Under the pieces are notes generated by a model. The model was given only the letters and a program-made list of their open reading frames with translations. It made no database searches and had not been told where the DNA came from. From NCBI RefSeq assembly GCF_900009135.1, contig NZ_LT797688.1, positions 649,659-713,658 on the forward strand: a stretch of 64,000 nt of DNA, given 5' to 3'. Shown here in pieces: positions 24,370 through 32,312 of this stretch. This DNA comes from Planktothrix sp. PCC 11201 (GTDB lineage: Bacteria; Cyanobacteriota; Cyanobacteriia; Cyanobacteriales; Microcoleaceae). Both the position numbers and the translations under genes were made by a program. The first letter of the stretch is position 1. The number at the start of each line of letters is the position of its first letter.

Positions 24370-24414
24370 AGCAAGTTTATCAAAGTTTTAGATGGTTTAT
24401 TTGATAAACTTGCT
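24370..24414. repeat. 15-bp perfect inverted repeat between CA and ndhD3
   Basis: agcaagtttatcaaa (24370-24384) and tttgataaacttgct (24400-24414) are exact reverse complements with a 15-base spacer. On the operon (minus) strand no T-run follows. An mRNA-processing, stabilising or partially terminating hairpin is more likely than a full terminator. Confidence 0.75.
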
Positions 24415-24424
24415 TCAGTTAGCT

Positions 24425-25129
24425 TTAAGTCACAACTTTTATCATTCCGGTTTCTAAGTTATAGTAGCTTCCTACTATTTTTAATTTCCCTTCTTTAACT
24501 AGTTGGGAAATAACTGGAGAAGCCTGTAAACGACTGATGACAAATTTAACATTAGAAATGATGCTTTCTTCTAAAGTTTGATTAGGCTTTATCGCCGGTT
24601 TAATGGCATCCAAAATGCTGGAAATTTGACCCGGAACTGCATTGCCAGCAATAGTAGCTTTGACTGCGCCACAATTTTGATGTCCAATCACCATCAGGAC
24701 TTTTGCTCCTAACACTAATGTTCCAAATTCAAGACTACCAATTTCTTCAGAAGTAGCAACATTTCCGGCATTTCTAACTACGAATAAATCTCCAAAACCC
24801 TGGTCAAAAATAATTTCCGCAGGCACCCGAGAATCTGCACAACTGAGAATAGCGGCAAAGGGGGCTTGTCCTTGGGCAACTTCTTGAACTCTGGTCATGG
24901 TTTGATTAGGACTTTTTCGTTTATTGTCGATAAACCGTCGGTTTCCTTCTAACAGTTGGTTTAACGCTTCATCGGGAGTAATATTGTTTTGGGCAACGGC
25001 AGGTTGAGCTTTGAACAAATTTACTTTTGTTCCTAATCCCGCAGTTAAAGCCGCAGTTCCCGCTACTCCTGCACCAAACTTTAATAAATTCCGACGGGAA
25101 ATGCTTAAGTTTTGTTGAGTTGTGTTCAT
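24425..25129 (-). CDS. Beta-class carbonic anhydrase with twin-arginine signal
   Basis: 234-residue beta-carbonic anhydrase interconverting CO2 and bicarbonate. Zinc-site motifs are intact: ILSCADSRVPAEIIFDQGFG (Cys and Asp-Arg dyad) and VIGHQNCGAVKATI (His and Cys ligands). The N-terminus LSISRRNLLKFGAGVAG is a twin-arginine-type signal followed by an Ala/Gly hydrophobic region and an Ala-x-Ala site near AQPAVAQNN, so the mature enzyme is probably in the periplasm or thylakoid lumen. It resembles EcaB of Synechocystis, which from memory has been reported to influence NDH-1 CO2 uptake. Its position between ndhF3 and ndhD3 is unusual and suggests co-regulation. Confidence 0.93.
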   Translation of the reverse strand: MNTTQQNLSISRRNLLKFGAGVAGTAALTAGLGTKVNLFKAQPAVAQNNITPDEALNQLLEGNRRFIDNKRKSPNQTMTRVQEVAQGQAPFAAILSCADSRVPAEIIFDQGFGDLFVVRNAGNVATSEEIGSLEFGTLVLGAKVLMVIGHQNCGAVKATIAGNAVPGQISSILDAIKPAIKPNQTLEESIISNVKFVISRLQASPVISQLVKEGKLKIVGSYYNLETGMIKVVT

Positions 25130-25209
25130 GATTTTTTTACATTAAGTGGATTGGAACATTCAGAAAATTAATCCTTTGGATGGATTATAGATGAAAATTG
25201 GGAACTCTT

Positions 25210-27045
25210 TTAAAACAAATTAAGTGTAAAAAATCCTAAAAGTAAAGTTACTCCAAAAATGATCGTCAAGGCATAAAATTGGGTTTGGCCAGAAACATTG
25301 TATTTCAAACTTTGCCCACTAAAAATCGTTGCTATTCCCACTAGGTTAACAAATCCATCCACGATATAGCGGTCAATCCAATACATAATATTAGAGATGA
25401 AGCCGACTATAAAAATAATCGTGACTCGATACAGTTTTGCTGTGTAAAAATCGTAAGCAAAGAAGTCTTGTACAGCTTGAGAGGGCAGTTTAACAGGTTT
25501 TGGCCAATTACTATTCCAATAAATCATCGCACTAAGTCCCCATCCTAAAACCGTCGAGGTGATTAATAAACCCGCAACTGTTAGATTAATTGTTTCCCAT
25601 TGGGGTAATAAATTCCATTGTTTTAATAACAAAGGAATATGCAGACAAAATCCCGCTAAAATGGTCATAGGTAATACCATCGCCCATAAAACTTCCTGAG
25701 AACGGGTGGTCATTTGTTTGGGTTTTCCCGTAAAAATCAACCCAAATTCACGGGTTAAACTAAAGACGGTTAAACCATTAACTAAAAACAGGCAAAGCGC
25801 AATAGCAGGTTGAGTGTTCCAGAGGGTTTCTGCTAACTCTAATATCGTCCAAAAACCGCCAAAGGGAGGAACGGCAACTAAGGCGATAATTCCGACTAAA
25901 AAACACAATCCCGATATCGGACGTCGTGACCATAAACCGCCATATTGGGTTAAATCTTGGGTGACATTATTACTAATAATTCCCCCGGTGGTCATGACTA
26001 ATAATGCCATCGGTAAGGCATAGGTAAATAGCAGAGAAAGAGCCGCTTGGGTTTGTCCGGTTCCAACGGCAATAAAGGTGATGCCCATATAGGCACTAAC
26101 GGAATAGGAAAGGGCGCGTTTTATATCAATTTGAGCAATAGCAATACAACTGGCTCCCACGGAAGTTGCTAACCCAATAAATACCATAGTTGACGTTACC
26201 AAAGGAGACAAGGCTAAAACGGGCTGCACTTTGACTAATACCCAAGCTCCAGAGGCAACGACAACAGAATTGCGTAAAATTGTACTAGGAAGGGGGCCTT
26301 CCATGGCTTCATCTAACCATAAATGTAGGGGAAATTGAGCACATTTTCCTAGTGGCCCTGCCAGTAATGCTAACCCTAATAGAGTGGCAACTTTCGGGTC
26401 AAGTTGGGCAGTTTGTGACCATTGGGCTAATTCCGTAAAATTCCAAGTTCCGGCGAGGGGAAATAGGGCAACTACTCCCATTAATAGGAATAAATCTCCG
26501 ACCCGTTTGGTTAAAAAGGCATCTCTAGCCCCGGTGACAACTAAGGGTTGATTAAACCATAATCCCACTAATAAATAAGTTCCTAATGTGAGGACTTCCA
26601 GAATTATGTAACTGTGGAATAGGGAATTACACAGGACTAACCCACATAACCCGGCTTCAAATAAGGCTAATAGGGAATAGAATCGCGACCAGCCCCAGTC
26701 CATTTCCATATAACCGACGGCGTAAATTTGGGCTAAAACATTTAACCCAGTAATAACTAAGGTGGCAGCAACGGTGACAACAGAGACTTCTAATGGGATA
26801 TCCAAGTTGAGGTTAACGATGCTAAACCAGGGAATGATTAACTGTTGGGGAGGTTGACCCCAAATTTCAGTTAGGGCGAATAACCCATGTACAAAGGCGA
26901 ATAGGGTGGTGATAATATTGACATATCCGGCTGGACGGGGGCCAGTGCGCCGAATAATAGACGGAAACCAGAGGGTAGATAACAAAGCTCCGATTAATGG
27001 GTAGCAGGGTATCCACCAAATGGTTTTTACGAAAAAATCAGTCAT
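25210..27045 (-). CDS. ndhF3: NADH dehydrogenase-like subunit 5, NdhF3 type
   Basis: 611-residue membrane subunit of the CO2-uptake NDH-1MS complex. The ND5 core is visible: FHSYIILEVLTLGTYLLVGL, VGDLFLLMGVVALFPLAGTW, AQFPLHLWLDEAMEGPLPST, and IAQIDIKRALSYSVSAYMGI. It opens the minus-strand operon ndhF3 / carbonic anhydrase / ndhD3 / cupA. NdhF3 rather than NdhF1 follows from this linkage. The leader contains two hairpins and a candidate promoter (listed separately), consistent with tight low-CO2 control. Confidence 0.94.
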   Translation of the reverse strand: MTDFFVKTIWWIPCYPLIGALLSTLWFPSIIRRTGPRPAGYVNIITTLFAFVHGLFALTEIWGQPPQQLIIPWFSIVNLNLDIPLEVSVVTVAATLVITGLNVLAQIYAVGYMEMDWGWSRFYSLLALFEAGLCGLVLCNSLFHSYIILEVLTLGTYLLVGLWFNQPLVVTGARDAFLTKRVGDLFLLMGVVALFPLAGTWNFTELAQWSQTAQLDPKVATLLGLALLAGPLGKCAQFPLHLWLDEAMEGPLPSTILRNSVVVASGAWVLVKVQPVLALSPLVTSTMVFIGLATSVGASCIAIAQIDIKRALSYSVSAYMGITFIAVGTGQTQAALSLLFTYALPMALLVMTTGGIISNNVTQDLTQYGGLWSRRPISGLCFLVGIIALVAVPPFGGFWTILELAETLWNTQPAIALCLFLVNGLTVFSLTREFGLIFTGKPKQMTTRSQEVLWAMVLPMTILAGFCLHIPLLLKQWNLLPQWETINLTVAGLLITSTVLGWGLSAMIYWNSNWPKPVKLPSQAVQDFFAYDFYTAKLYRVTIIFIVGFISNIMYWIDRYIVDGFVNLVGIATIFSGQSLKYNVSGQTQFYALTIIFGVTLLLGFFTLNLF

Positions 27046-27087
27046 TGGTGCGACCTATTGATCAGTTTGCAGAAATATGAAAAATTA

Positions 27088-27114
27088 CCTTGGGGGAAAG
27101 ACATTATCCCAAGG
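27088..27114 (-). promoter_or_regulatory. Second leader hairpin of the ndhF3 operon
   Basis: Arms CCTTGGG (27088-27094) and CCCAAGG (27108-27114) with a 13-base loop, 43 bases before the ndhF3 start codon. It lies directly next to the larger hairpin at 27116-27160, so the two could be alternative or stacked structures in the 5' untranslated region. Confidence 0.5.
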
Positions 27115-27115
27115 G

Positions 27116-27160
27116 CTATGTAGCTTTTTGAAGTCGCGAGGAATTCAAAAAGCTACATAG
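27116..27160 (-). promoter_or_regulatory. 17-bp-arm hairpin in the ndhF3 leader
   Basis: ctatgtagctttttgaa (27116-27132) and ttcaaaaagctacatag (27144-27160) are perfect reverse complements with an 11-base spacer. On the minus strand this would fold in the ndhF3 leader. No T-run follows, so it is not a standard terminator. It could also be a DNA operator or a small mobile remnant. Confidence 0.65.
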
Positions 27161-27197
27161 ACTTTTTGCTGTTGAATATAACCATACCATAGACATT

Positions 27198-27227
27198 AGT
27201 ATATGAGTATATCCAAAAGCATATCAA
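27198..27227 (-). promoter_or_regulatory. Candidate sigma-70 promoter for ndhF3
   Basis: On the minus strand TTGATA (27227-27222) and TATACT (27203-27198) are separated by 18 bases. This would put the transcript start near 27190 and the two hairpins in the leader. Other AT-rich hexamers nearby make this only a candidate. Confidence 0.4.
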
Positions 27228-27328
27228 TATGACAGGTATATCTGATAAATGCTATAGATTTTGCTTATATTTAAGCCTTTCCTCCCCTTTTTTTTAACAA
27301 TTGACATTTTCTGACCAAATAAGAAGAT

Positions 27329-27349
27329 AATTTAGATCGTAGCTAAATT
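27329..27349. promoter_or_regulatory. Palindromic LysR-box-like site upstream of ndhF3
   Basis: AATTTAG-N7-CTAAATT is a perfect dyad with a T-N11-A core of the LysR-type kind. NDH-1MS operons are regulated by the LysR-type repressor NdhR (CcmR), but the spacing and sequence do not match the NdhR consensus I remember. It lies between the candidate promoter and the hydrolase gene. Confidence 0.35.
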
Positions 27350-27420
27350 TCCAAAAAACACTGCAATCGTAACATAAATTCATGCGACAACAGGCCAACA
27401 AATCTACAATAGAGAAAGAT

Positions 27421-28242
27421 TTAATTTATAATAGTTTGGACAAATTCTTTTAATATCTGTTCATAGCGATCGCCCGCCACTTCACTGACATCATTATGAT
27501 CAGCTCCTTCCACCCAAAAAGACAATTTAGGAGTATTTACGGCTGCAAATAATCGTTGTCCGTGACTAAAAGGAATCACTTGATCAGCAGTTCCATGAAT
27601 CACTAAAACTGGAGCTTTAATCAAAGGAATTTTGCTCAGATTGGGAAACTTATCAAAAGGATATAAAGGCAAGTCTATTTTAACTCGAAAGGTGCTAACA
27701 AAGGTACTTTCCAGAACCAAACCCGCCACAGGTTGACGGGAGGCTAAATCCACCGATGGCCCCCCACCCAGAGAACGGCCATAAACAATGATCTGATTCG
27801 GAGGAATTTTTAACTGTTGTGTGAGATAATTATAAGCAGCATCAATGGCTTGATAAGCACCCGGTTCTGAGGGTTTACCTGTACTGATTCCATAGCCGGG
27901 ATAATCATAGGCAAAAACCGCAAATCCCATCTGACGAAGTAATTCTAAGACAACGCGAATATCTCCTAAATCTTCCGCATTGCCATGACTATAAAGAATA
28001 GTATATTTAGCTTTAGGATTCGGTAAATATAAGGCTGTGATATTTACACCTGGATCTATTTTTAGGGTTAGGAATTCTGGAGTTAGTTGATAACTAGAAG
28101 GTTGAGGAACAAAAATTAAACGTTCAGAATAGAAATATGCCCAAACCCCAACAGCGACATAGAGAATTATCAGAAAATGGATCATTCGTTTCAGGGAAAA
28201 CTCGCCCATAACAAAGCGTTTGAACAAAGTCTGAGGATTCAT
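27421..28242 (-). CDS. Membrane-anchored alpha/beta hydrolase
   Basis: 273-residue serine hydrolase. An N-terminal membrane segment (~18-37, MIHFLIILYVAVGVWAYFYS) anchors it. The hydrolase core has YSHGNAEDLGDIR (oxyanion region), VYGRSLGGGPSVDLA with the nucleophile in G-R-S-L-G-G, PVLVIHGTADQVIPFSHGQR carrying the acid, and GADHNDV carrying the catalytic His. This matches the ABHD13/BEM46-like group of bacterial esterases. The substrate is unknown. It is on the same strand as the ndhF3 operon but 375 bp upstream, so probably an independent unit. Confidence 0.85.
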   Translation of the reverse strand: MNPQTLFKRFVMGEFSLKRMIHFLIILYVAVGVWAYFYSERLIFVPQPSSYQLTPEFLTLKIDPGVNITALYLPNPKAKYTILYSHGNAEDLGDIRVVLELLRQMGFAVFAYDYPGYGISTGKPSEPGAYQAIDAAYNYLTQQLKIPPNQIIVYGRSLGGGPSVDLASRQPVAGLVLESTFVSTFRVKIDLPLYPFDKFPNLSKIPLIKAPVLVIHGTADQVIPFSHGQRLFAAVNTPKLSFWVEGADHNDVSEVAGDRYEQILKEFVQTIIN

Positions 28243-28339
28243 AATAATCTTTATGAGGCAAAGCTGTTTTTATTCTGATTTTGTAGTTTAATAGATTTGG
28301 TGAACAATTAATAGAGTTAATCGATTGTGAGGAATTACC

Positions 28340-28723
28340 ATGAACTATCCTAATGACCTCAGATATTCAGATAGCCACGAATATATCAGACTTGATGGCG
28401 AAATTGCCACCATTGGCATTACAATCTTTGCCGTGCAGCAACTCGGAGAGATCGTTTTTGTAGAACTACCGAACCAGGATACTTGGTTTGAGAAAGGGGC
28501 AGAGTATGGAACGCTTGAATCTGTGAAAGCCGTTGCAGAGTTCTATGCACCGATCAGTGGGAAAGTGATTGAATGCAATACGACCCTTGAAGATTCCCCT
28601 GAAATTATATGTGATGATCCCTATGGAGAAGGATGGTTAATCAAAGTTCAGGTTGATAACCTGAGTGATTTAGATGATGCCTTATCCGCAGAACAATATC
28701 AAGACTTAGTTCAAGGCGTTTAA
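28340..28723 (+). CDS. gcvH: Glycine cleavage system H protein
   Basis: 127-residue lipoyl carrier that shuttles the aminomethyl group between the P and T proteins of glycine decarboxylase, needed in cyanobacterial photorespiratory glycine metabolism. The family start LRYSDSHEYIRLDGEIATIG and the lipoylation site TLESVKAVAEFYAPISGKV (Lys in ESVKA) are clear. Length is normal. The start ATG follows GAGGAA at a good distance. Other gcv genes are not in the window. A hypothetical gene follows 52 bp downstream. Confidence 0.95.
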   Translation: MNYPNDLRYSDSHEYIRLDGEIATIGITIFAVQQLGEIVFVELPNQDTWFEKGAEYGTLESVKAVAEFYAPISGKVIECNTTLEDSPEIICDDPYGEGWLIKVQVDNLSDLDDALSAEQYQDLVQGV

Positions 28724-28775
28724 CAGAGGATTTTGGGTTTTAGGTGTGTTCAAAGTCTTAATTTGAAAAAGATAT

Positions 28776-29309
28776 ATGACCGATTCATCTATATCAGTTC
28801 CAGAAAATATTACCTTTGAGCAAGGTATAGAAATTACCCAACTGTTGTTAAATAAATTAGAAGAGAACTCATTACCAGAGGCTGAAATTGAAAAGGTGAT
28901 CACGGAGTTAGTCAAAACTCAGAATGGAGCCAGGGGATTTTTTGTGACCTACTTAACCGATGCTCGTTCTTGTTTTGATCAGCCCATTGTTTCTATCATT
29001 CAAGCCTTAGAAACTTCGCCGGAAATTGTGTCGGATTTACTGGTTAAAAATGTGGCGATGTCCGCGGCAATGGTCGTCTATCATCATCGACACAATAACC
29101 TAGAAATGCAGGAAAGTTCACAACAGGTTGTTCAACGTTCTTCTAATTTAATTCAACAGTTGAATTTTTCTCCTTTGCGATCGCGGCTTCAACAACTATT
29201 AAACAGTGTTCAAACCGGAGCAGGAATCTATCAAGATTTCTTAGAACGTTGGGAATATGATTCAGAACAACTGGCGGCTATAGTCAAGAGTTTAGAACGT
29301 TTATTGTAG
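28776..29309 (+). CDS. Conserved helical protein of unknown function
   Basis: 177-residue soluble, mainly alpha-helical protein. I recognise no named domain. It has a TDSSISVPENITFEQGIEIT start, a central NGARGFFVTYLTDARSCFDQ segment that looks conserved, and a C-terminal helical region (LRSRLQQLLNSVQTGAGIYQ; LAAIVKSLERLL). No signal peptide, membrane segment or cofactor motif is seen. It is 52 bp downstream of gcvH on the same strand and may be co-transcribed with it. A weak terminator-like hairpin follows. Confidence 0.7.
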   Translation: MTDSSISVPENITFEQGIEITQLLLNKLEENSLPEAEIEKVITELVKTQNGARGFFVTYLTDARSCFDQPIVSIIQALETSPEIVSDLLVKNVAMSAAMVVYHHRHNNLEMQESSQQVVQRSSNLIQQLNFSPLRSRLQQLLNSVQTGAGIYQDFLERWEYDSEQLAAIVKSLERLL

Positions 29310-29345
29310 TCAGTCTAAATCAAAAAATAGGTAATAGTGATTAAA

Positions 29346-29376
29346 CTCCACCTCTCTTTGAAGTCGGAGAGGGGAG
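29346..29376 (+). terminator. Probable terminator
   Basis: ctccacctctc (29346-29356) pairs, with one bulge, with gagaggggag (29367-29376), followed by aataattttta. It lies 37 bases after the preceding gene's stop codon. Confidence 0.45.
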
Positions 29377-29583
29377 AATAATTTTTACTTTTAAATATCC
29401 ACTAGAACTAAATTTTGGAGACAAAAAAATTCCTAATTCAACAATATACTGGATTTGAATTAACTATCTATGTTTTTAACATAAAATTCATGTTTGATAT
29501 TTTTTTAATTCTATAAATCTTGACAAACTAATAAAATTAAGGTAATAATTCTTCATTCAATTAAAGTTACCAAAAATCATCTT

Positions 29584-30660
29584 ATGAATTCTCATCCCCC
29601 CCTCAAAACCCTCGGCTGTTTAGGAGATGTTACCCTAGAAGCGGATCAAGTCCGTTTAAAAGGATGGGTAACTTCAATTCAAGGTGAACCCATAGAAGGA
29701 TTTAAGTTAATGATTGGGGGTCAAGAAATCACCCAATTCAAAATTGAAAAAAACCTGCCTAGTCCCGATGTTTATAAACTATTTCCCACCCTACCTAACG
29801 CTGACCAAGCTCGATTTTTAATTTATATTCCTGTAAAGGGGATTGCACCGGATAAATTTAATACTTTAGTACAATTAATTCCTTTAGTCAAGGGACAGGC
29901 AGGAGAAATTTTATTTAATTTATTAGAATCTATTCTTCCGGTTCCCGAGAAAGAAGATCGGGTTGGAGTGGGAGGAAGTTTTAAATTTGTCGCCTGTGAT
30001 TTTCTCGGTCATTTTGTTAATAAAGCTCAATTAAAACCCCACGAATCTATTTTAGACGCGGGATGTGGCGTGGGTCGCATGGCCTATTCCCTCGCCTATT
30101 ATTTAGATGATACTGCCCGTTATGAAGGGTTTGATATTGTTGAAAAATGGATTAAATGGAATCAATCTGTGATTCATGAACATCGACCTAACTTTAACTT
30201 TCAATGGGCGAATATTTATAATAAACGCTATAATACAGAAGGAACAATTAAAGTAGAAAACTATGATTTTCCCTATGCCGATGAACAATTTGATTTTGTT
30301 TTCTTAACTTCCGTATTTACCCATTTATATGCGAATGCGGTTCAAAATTATCTCAAAGAAGTTTATCGAGTTCTCAAGCCGGGAGGACGGTGTTTATGTA
30401 CATTCTTTTTGTTAAATGAAGAATCGGAAGTTCTAATTAAGGCTGGAAAAAGTTCTCAAAATTTAATCCATGAATTTGAAGACTCATTTTTCTCAAATTT
30501 AGAAATTCCCGAAAGTGACATGGGTCATCGAGAAATATTAGTAATGCAGTGGATTGAAGCATTAGGTTTTACAGTTTCCGCCAAATATTATGGGTTATGG
30601 TGCGGACGAACTCCCGCCACTAACTACCAGGATATCTTAATCTTAAAAAAACCTAAATAA
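29584..30660 (+). CDS. Class I SAM-dependent methyltransferase with N-terminal extension
   Basis: 358-residue protein. Residues ~130-290 form a Rossmann methyltransferase: motif I ILDAGCGVGRMAYSLAYYL, a post-I acidic position in YEGFDIVEKWIKWNQ, motif II FDFVFLTSVFTHLY, and YLKEVYRVLKPGGRCLCTFF. The first ~120 residues (LGDVTLEADQVRLKGWVTSI) form a separate beta-rich region, as found with glycan- or sugar-modifying proteins. The substrate cannot be inferred. The 275-bp upstream gap is AT-rich and holds no visible gene. A REP palindrome begins 4 bases after the stop codon. Confidence 0.85.
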   Translation: MNSHPPLKTLGCLGDVTLEADQVRLKGWVTSIQGEPIEGFKLMIGGQEITQFKIEKNLPSPDVYKLFPTLPNADQARFLIYIPVKGIAPDKFNTLVQLIPLVKGQAGEILFNLLESILPVPEKEDRVGVGGSFKFVACDFLGHFVNKAQLKPHESILDAGCGVGRMAYSLAYYLDDTARYEGFDIVEKWIKWNQSVIHEHRPNFNFQWANIYNKRYNTEGTIKVENYDFPYADEQFDFVFLTSVFTHLYANAVQNYLKEVYRVLKPGGRCLCTFFLLNEESEVLIKAGKSSQNLIHEFEDSFFSNLEIPESDMGHREILVMQWIEALGFTVSAKYYGLWCGRTPATNYQDILILKKPK

Positions 30661-30664
30661 CTTC

Positions 30665-30685
30665 GTAGTAAGCCCTTCAGGGCTT
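30665..30685 (+). repeat. REP palindrome downstream of the RAYT gene
   Basis: GTAG, then the hairpin AAGCCC-TTCA-GGGCTT. It is the same family as the copies at 31308-31474 on the other side of the transposase gene. Confidence 0.85.
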
Positions 30686-30706
30686 TCTTATTTATTTATT
30701 ATTCTC

Positions 30707-31303
30707 TCAATCATCCCAATCCTTCCCATAATCCTTAACCGGATATTGCACCCAAGCATCGCGTAACCATTGGCGACCATAATCTTCAATATACCAATGA
30801 ACACTGCTTTCCTCCCAATCATAGGGAGATGGAACATAATCATGTTTAACCGGATTAAAATGGAGATAATTTAAAGTTTGATAATAATGGTTATCATTGC
30901 GAATCATCCGGTCTGAAAAACTGTACCAAATCTTGCGTTTTGTCACTTGGTCTTCTAAATTCCAGTAACGAGAAGTTCGCCCATGAATAATATTAAATAA
31001 ACGGCTTAATTCTGGAAATTTATCAACATAAACCAATAAATGATAATGATTAGGAAGGATAACCCAAGCCCGAATATCAAAACCTGCATTAATAAATTGT
31101 TCAAAAATTAAATTTAATAATTCTTGACGACGATGGGGTGTTGAAATATAGGGTTGGTGTTCATAACAAGCAACAGTTAATAAATAAAAAGCTTCAATCT
31201 GAATAGGATGGGGAGGTGAGTGGGGAGGAAATCCTTTGGCTAACCGTTGTTTAACCAGTTCTTTGCGTTGCTCAGGTGTAAGTTTACGATATTCATACAT
31301 CAT
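30707..31303 (-). CDS. REP-associated tyrosine transposase (RAYT)
   Basis: HUH single-strand transposase of the RAYT (TnpA-REP) group, which recognises and can move REP palindromes. It carries the HUH motif in WVILPNHYHLLVYV (His-Tyr-His) and the C-terminal catalytic-Tyr region NYLHFNPVKHDYV. The ATG at 31301-31303 gives 199 residues starting MMYEYRKLTPEQRKELVKQR. A longer in-frame reading to 31417 would run through the REP repeats and is not preferred. REP copies with the GTAG head flank it on both sides, the typical REPtron layout. Some Planktothrix-type genomes have several such genes. No terminal TSD is expected for this family. Confidence 0.9.
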   Translation of the reverse strand: MMYEYRKLTPEQRKELVKQRLAKGFPPHSPPHPIQIEAFYLLTVACYEHQPYISTPHRRQELLNLIFEQFINAGFDIRAWVILPNHYHLLVYVDKFPELSRLFNIIHGRTSRYWNLEDQVTKRKIWYSFSDRMIRNDNHYYQTLNYLHFNPVKHDYVPSPYDWEESSVHWYIEDYGRQWLRDAWVQYPVKDYGKDWDD

Positions 31304-31307
31304 AAAA

Positions 31308-31378
31308 GTAGTAAGCCCTTTAGGGCTTTCTCCTGTATTTTTAGGTTGGAGAGGATTAAGCCCTGAAGGGCTTACTAC
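31308..31378. repeat. Inverted REP pair 1 upstream of the RAYT gene
   Basis: A direct copy (GTAG 31308-31311, hairpin 31313-31328) faces an inverted copy (hairpin 31358-31373, CTAC 31375-31378). The ~30-base spacer contains gtatttttaggttggagagg. It resembles the paired-REP (BIME-like) units of other bacteria. Confidence 0.85.
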
Positions 31379-31405
31379 CATTGTTTTAACACATGAGATC
31401 ATAAA

Positions 31406-31474
31406 GTAGTGAGCCATTTAGGGCTTTCTCTTATATTTTTATTTGAGAGGATTAAGCCCTGAAGGGCTTACTAC
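31406..31474. repeat. Inverted REP pair 2
   Basis: A degenerate direct copy (GTAG 31406-31409, gagccatttagggctt to ~31426) faces an inverted copy (hairpin 31454-31469, CTAC 31471-31474). Spacing and linker resemble pair 1, so the two pairs look like a tandem duplication. The inverted copy overlaps the 3' end of the GUN4-domain gene. Confidence 0.85.
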
Positions 31475-32312
31475 AGGTGGAAAGGCGAGAAAAGATTAAG
31501 GATAAATTTTCATTTGGTGTTGTGTTACCTACACCATAACAGGCTCTTTTTCGCCAACCAACAATAGGTAAATGTCCTATTGGTGCATTTAGGGTGAAAT
31601 TTAGTTCTTCATAATAAAGCCAACTTTCTCCTCGTCGCCAACCAACTTGATCACAAAACTTTGGATAATCTCCTTCTAAATCATAGAAAATTTGCCATTG
31701 ACTTGTTAAACTAAATAATCCCTGACTATAATATTCCCAGAGCCAGTTTAGGGTGTTTAAATCCGTACAGGAAAACTGTTCAATATCTTCTGGTCTTAAC
31801 CATTTTTCAGCTTCTCTTTCGGCAATATATAAAATCAATTCCCAGGTATATTCATCGGCGGTTTTCCAATCTCCATTGGCTAATAATTCGATGAGTGAAC
31901 TGTAGTCTATACTAAGTTCTGATTGGGGGAAATTTGAGTAAGATGAAGGAGTTATATTAACTAATAATTCAGGGTCAAGGGTTTCTAAGTAATGTAATAT
32001 CCATTCTAACAAATTTTGTAGGTTTTGTCTTTCTAAAGTAGCTTGTTGCAGTTGATTTTCCAAGGATTCTAACCGAGGTAAAAGGTCAGCAACGGTTAAT
32101 CTTTTTTTTGCTTTAGAAGGGGTTTTTTGTTGAGAAATATCGACAGTTTGGAGACGTTTCCAAGTTTGTCTTGCCCAATCTAAACATTTTTCATCCTGTT
32201 TTAAACCTTCTGGTATAGATACATGGAGTTGTAAATCCCATCCACAGACTACACAAGTTTCTGGAATCGGTTTTTGATAGTTAGAGTCACAGACTGGGCA
32301 TGGAAAGCTCAT
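31452..32312 (-). CDS. GUN4-domain protein with N-terminal zinc-ribbon
   Basis: 286-residue protein. Residues 1-26 carry a CPVC...CVVCGW four-cysteine motif, probably a zinc ribbon. A coiled coil follows (~85-110). The GUN4 domain, ~140-265, is recognisable by WKTADEYTWELILYIAEREA, EQFSCTDLNTLNWLWEYYSQ and GWRRGESWLYYEELNF; GUN4 domains bind porphyrins and can regulate Mg-chelatase. This is not the short canonical Gun4 but one of the multi-domain paralogues of cyanobacteria. The last ~10 codons (TCSKPFRA and stop) are encoded by an inserted REP palindrome, so the native C-terminus has been replaced. Confidence 0.85.
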   Translation of the reverse strand: MSFPCPVCDSNYQKPIPETCVVCGWDLQLHVSIPEGLKQDEKCLDWARQTWKRLQTVDISQQKTPSKAKKRLTVADLLPRLESLENQLQQATLERQNLQNLLEWILHYLETLDPELLVNITPSSYSNFPQSELSIDYSSLIELLANGDWKTADEYTWELILYIAEREAEKWLRPEDIEQFSCTDLNTLNWLWEYYSQGLFSLTSQWQIFYDLEGDYPKFCDQVGWRRGESWLYYEELNFTLNAPIGHLPIVGWRKRACYGVGNTTPNENLSLIFSRLSTCSKPFRA

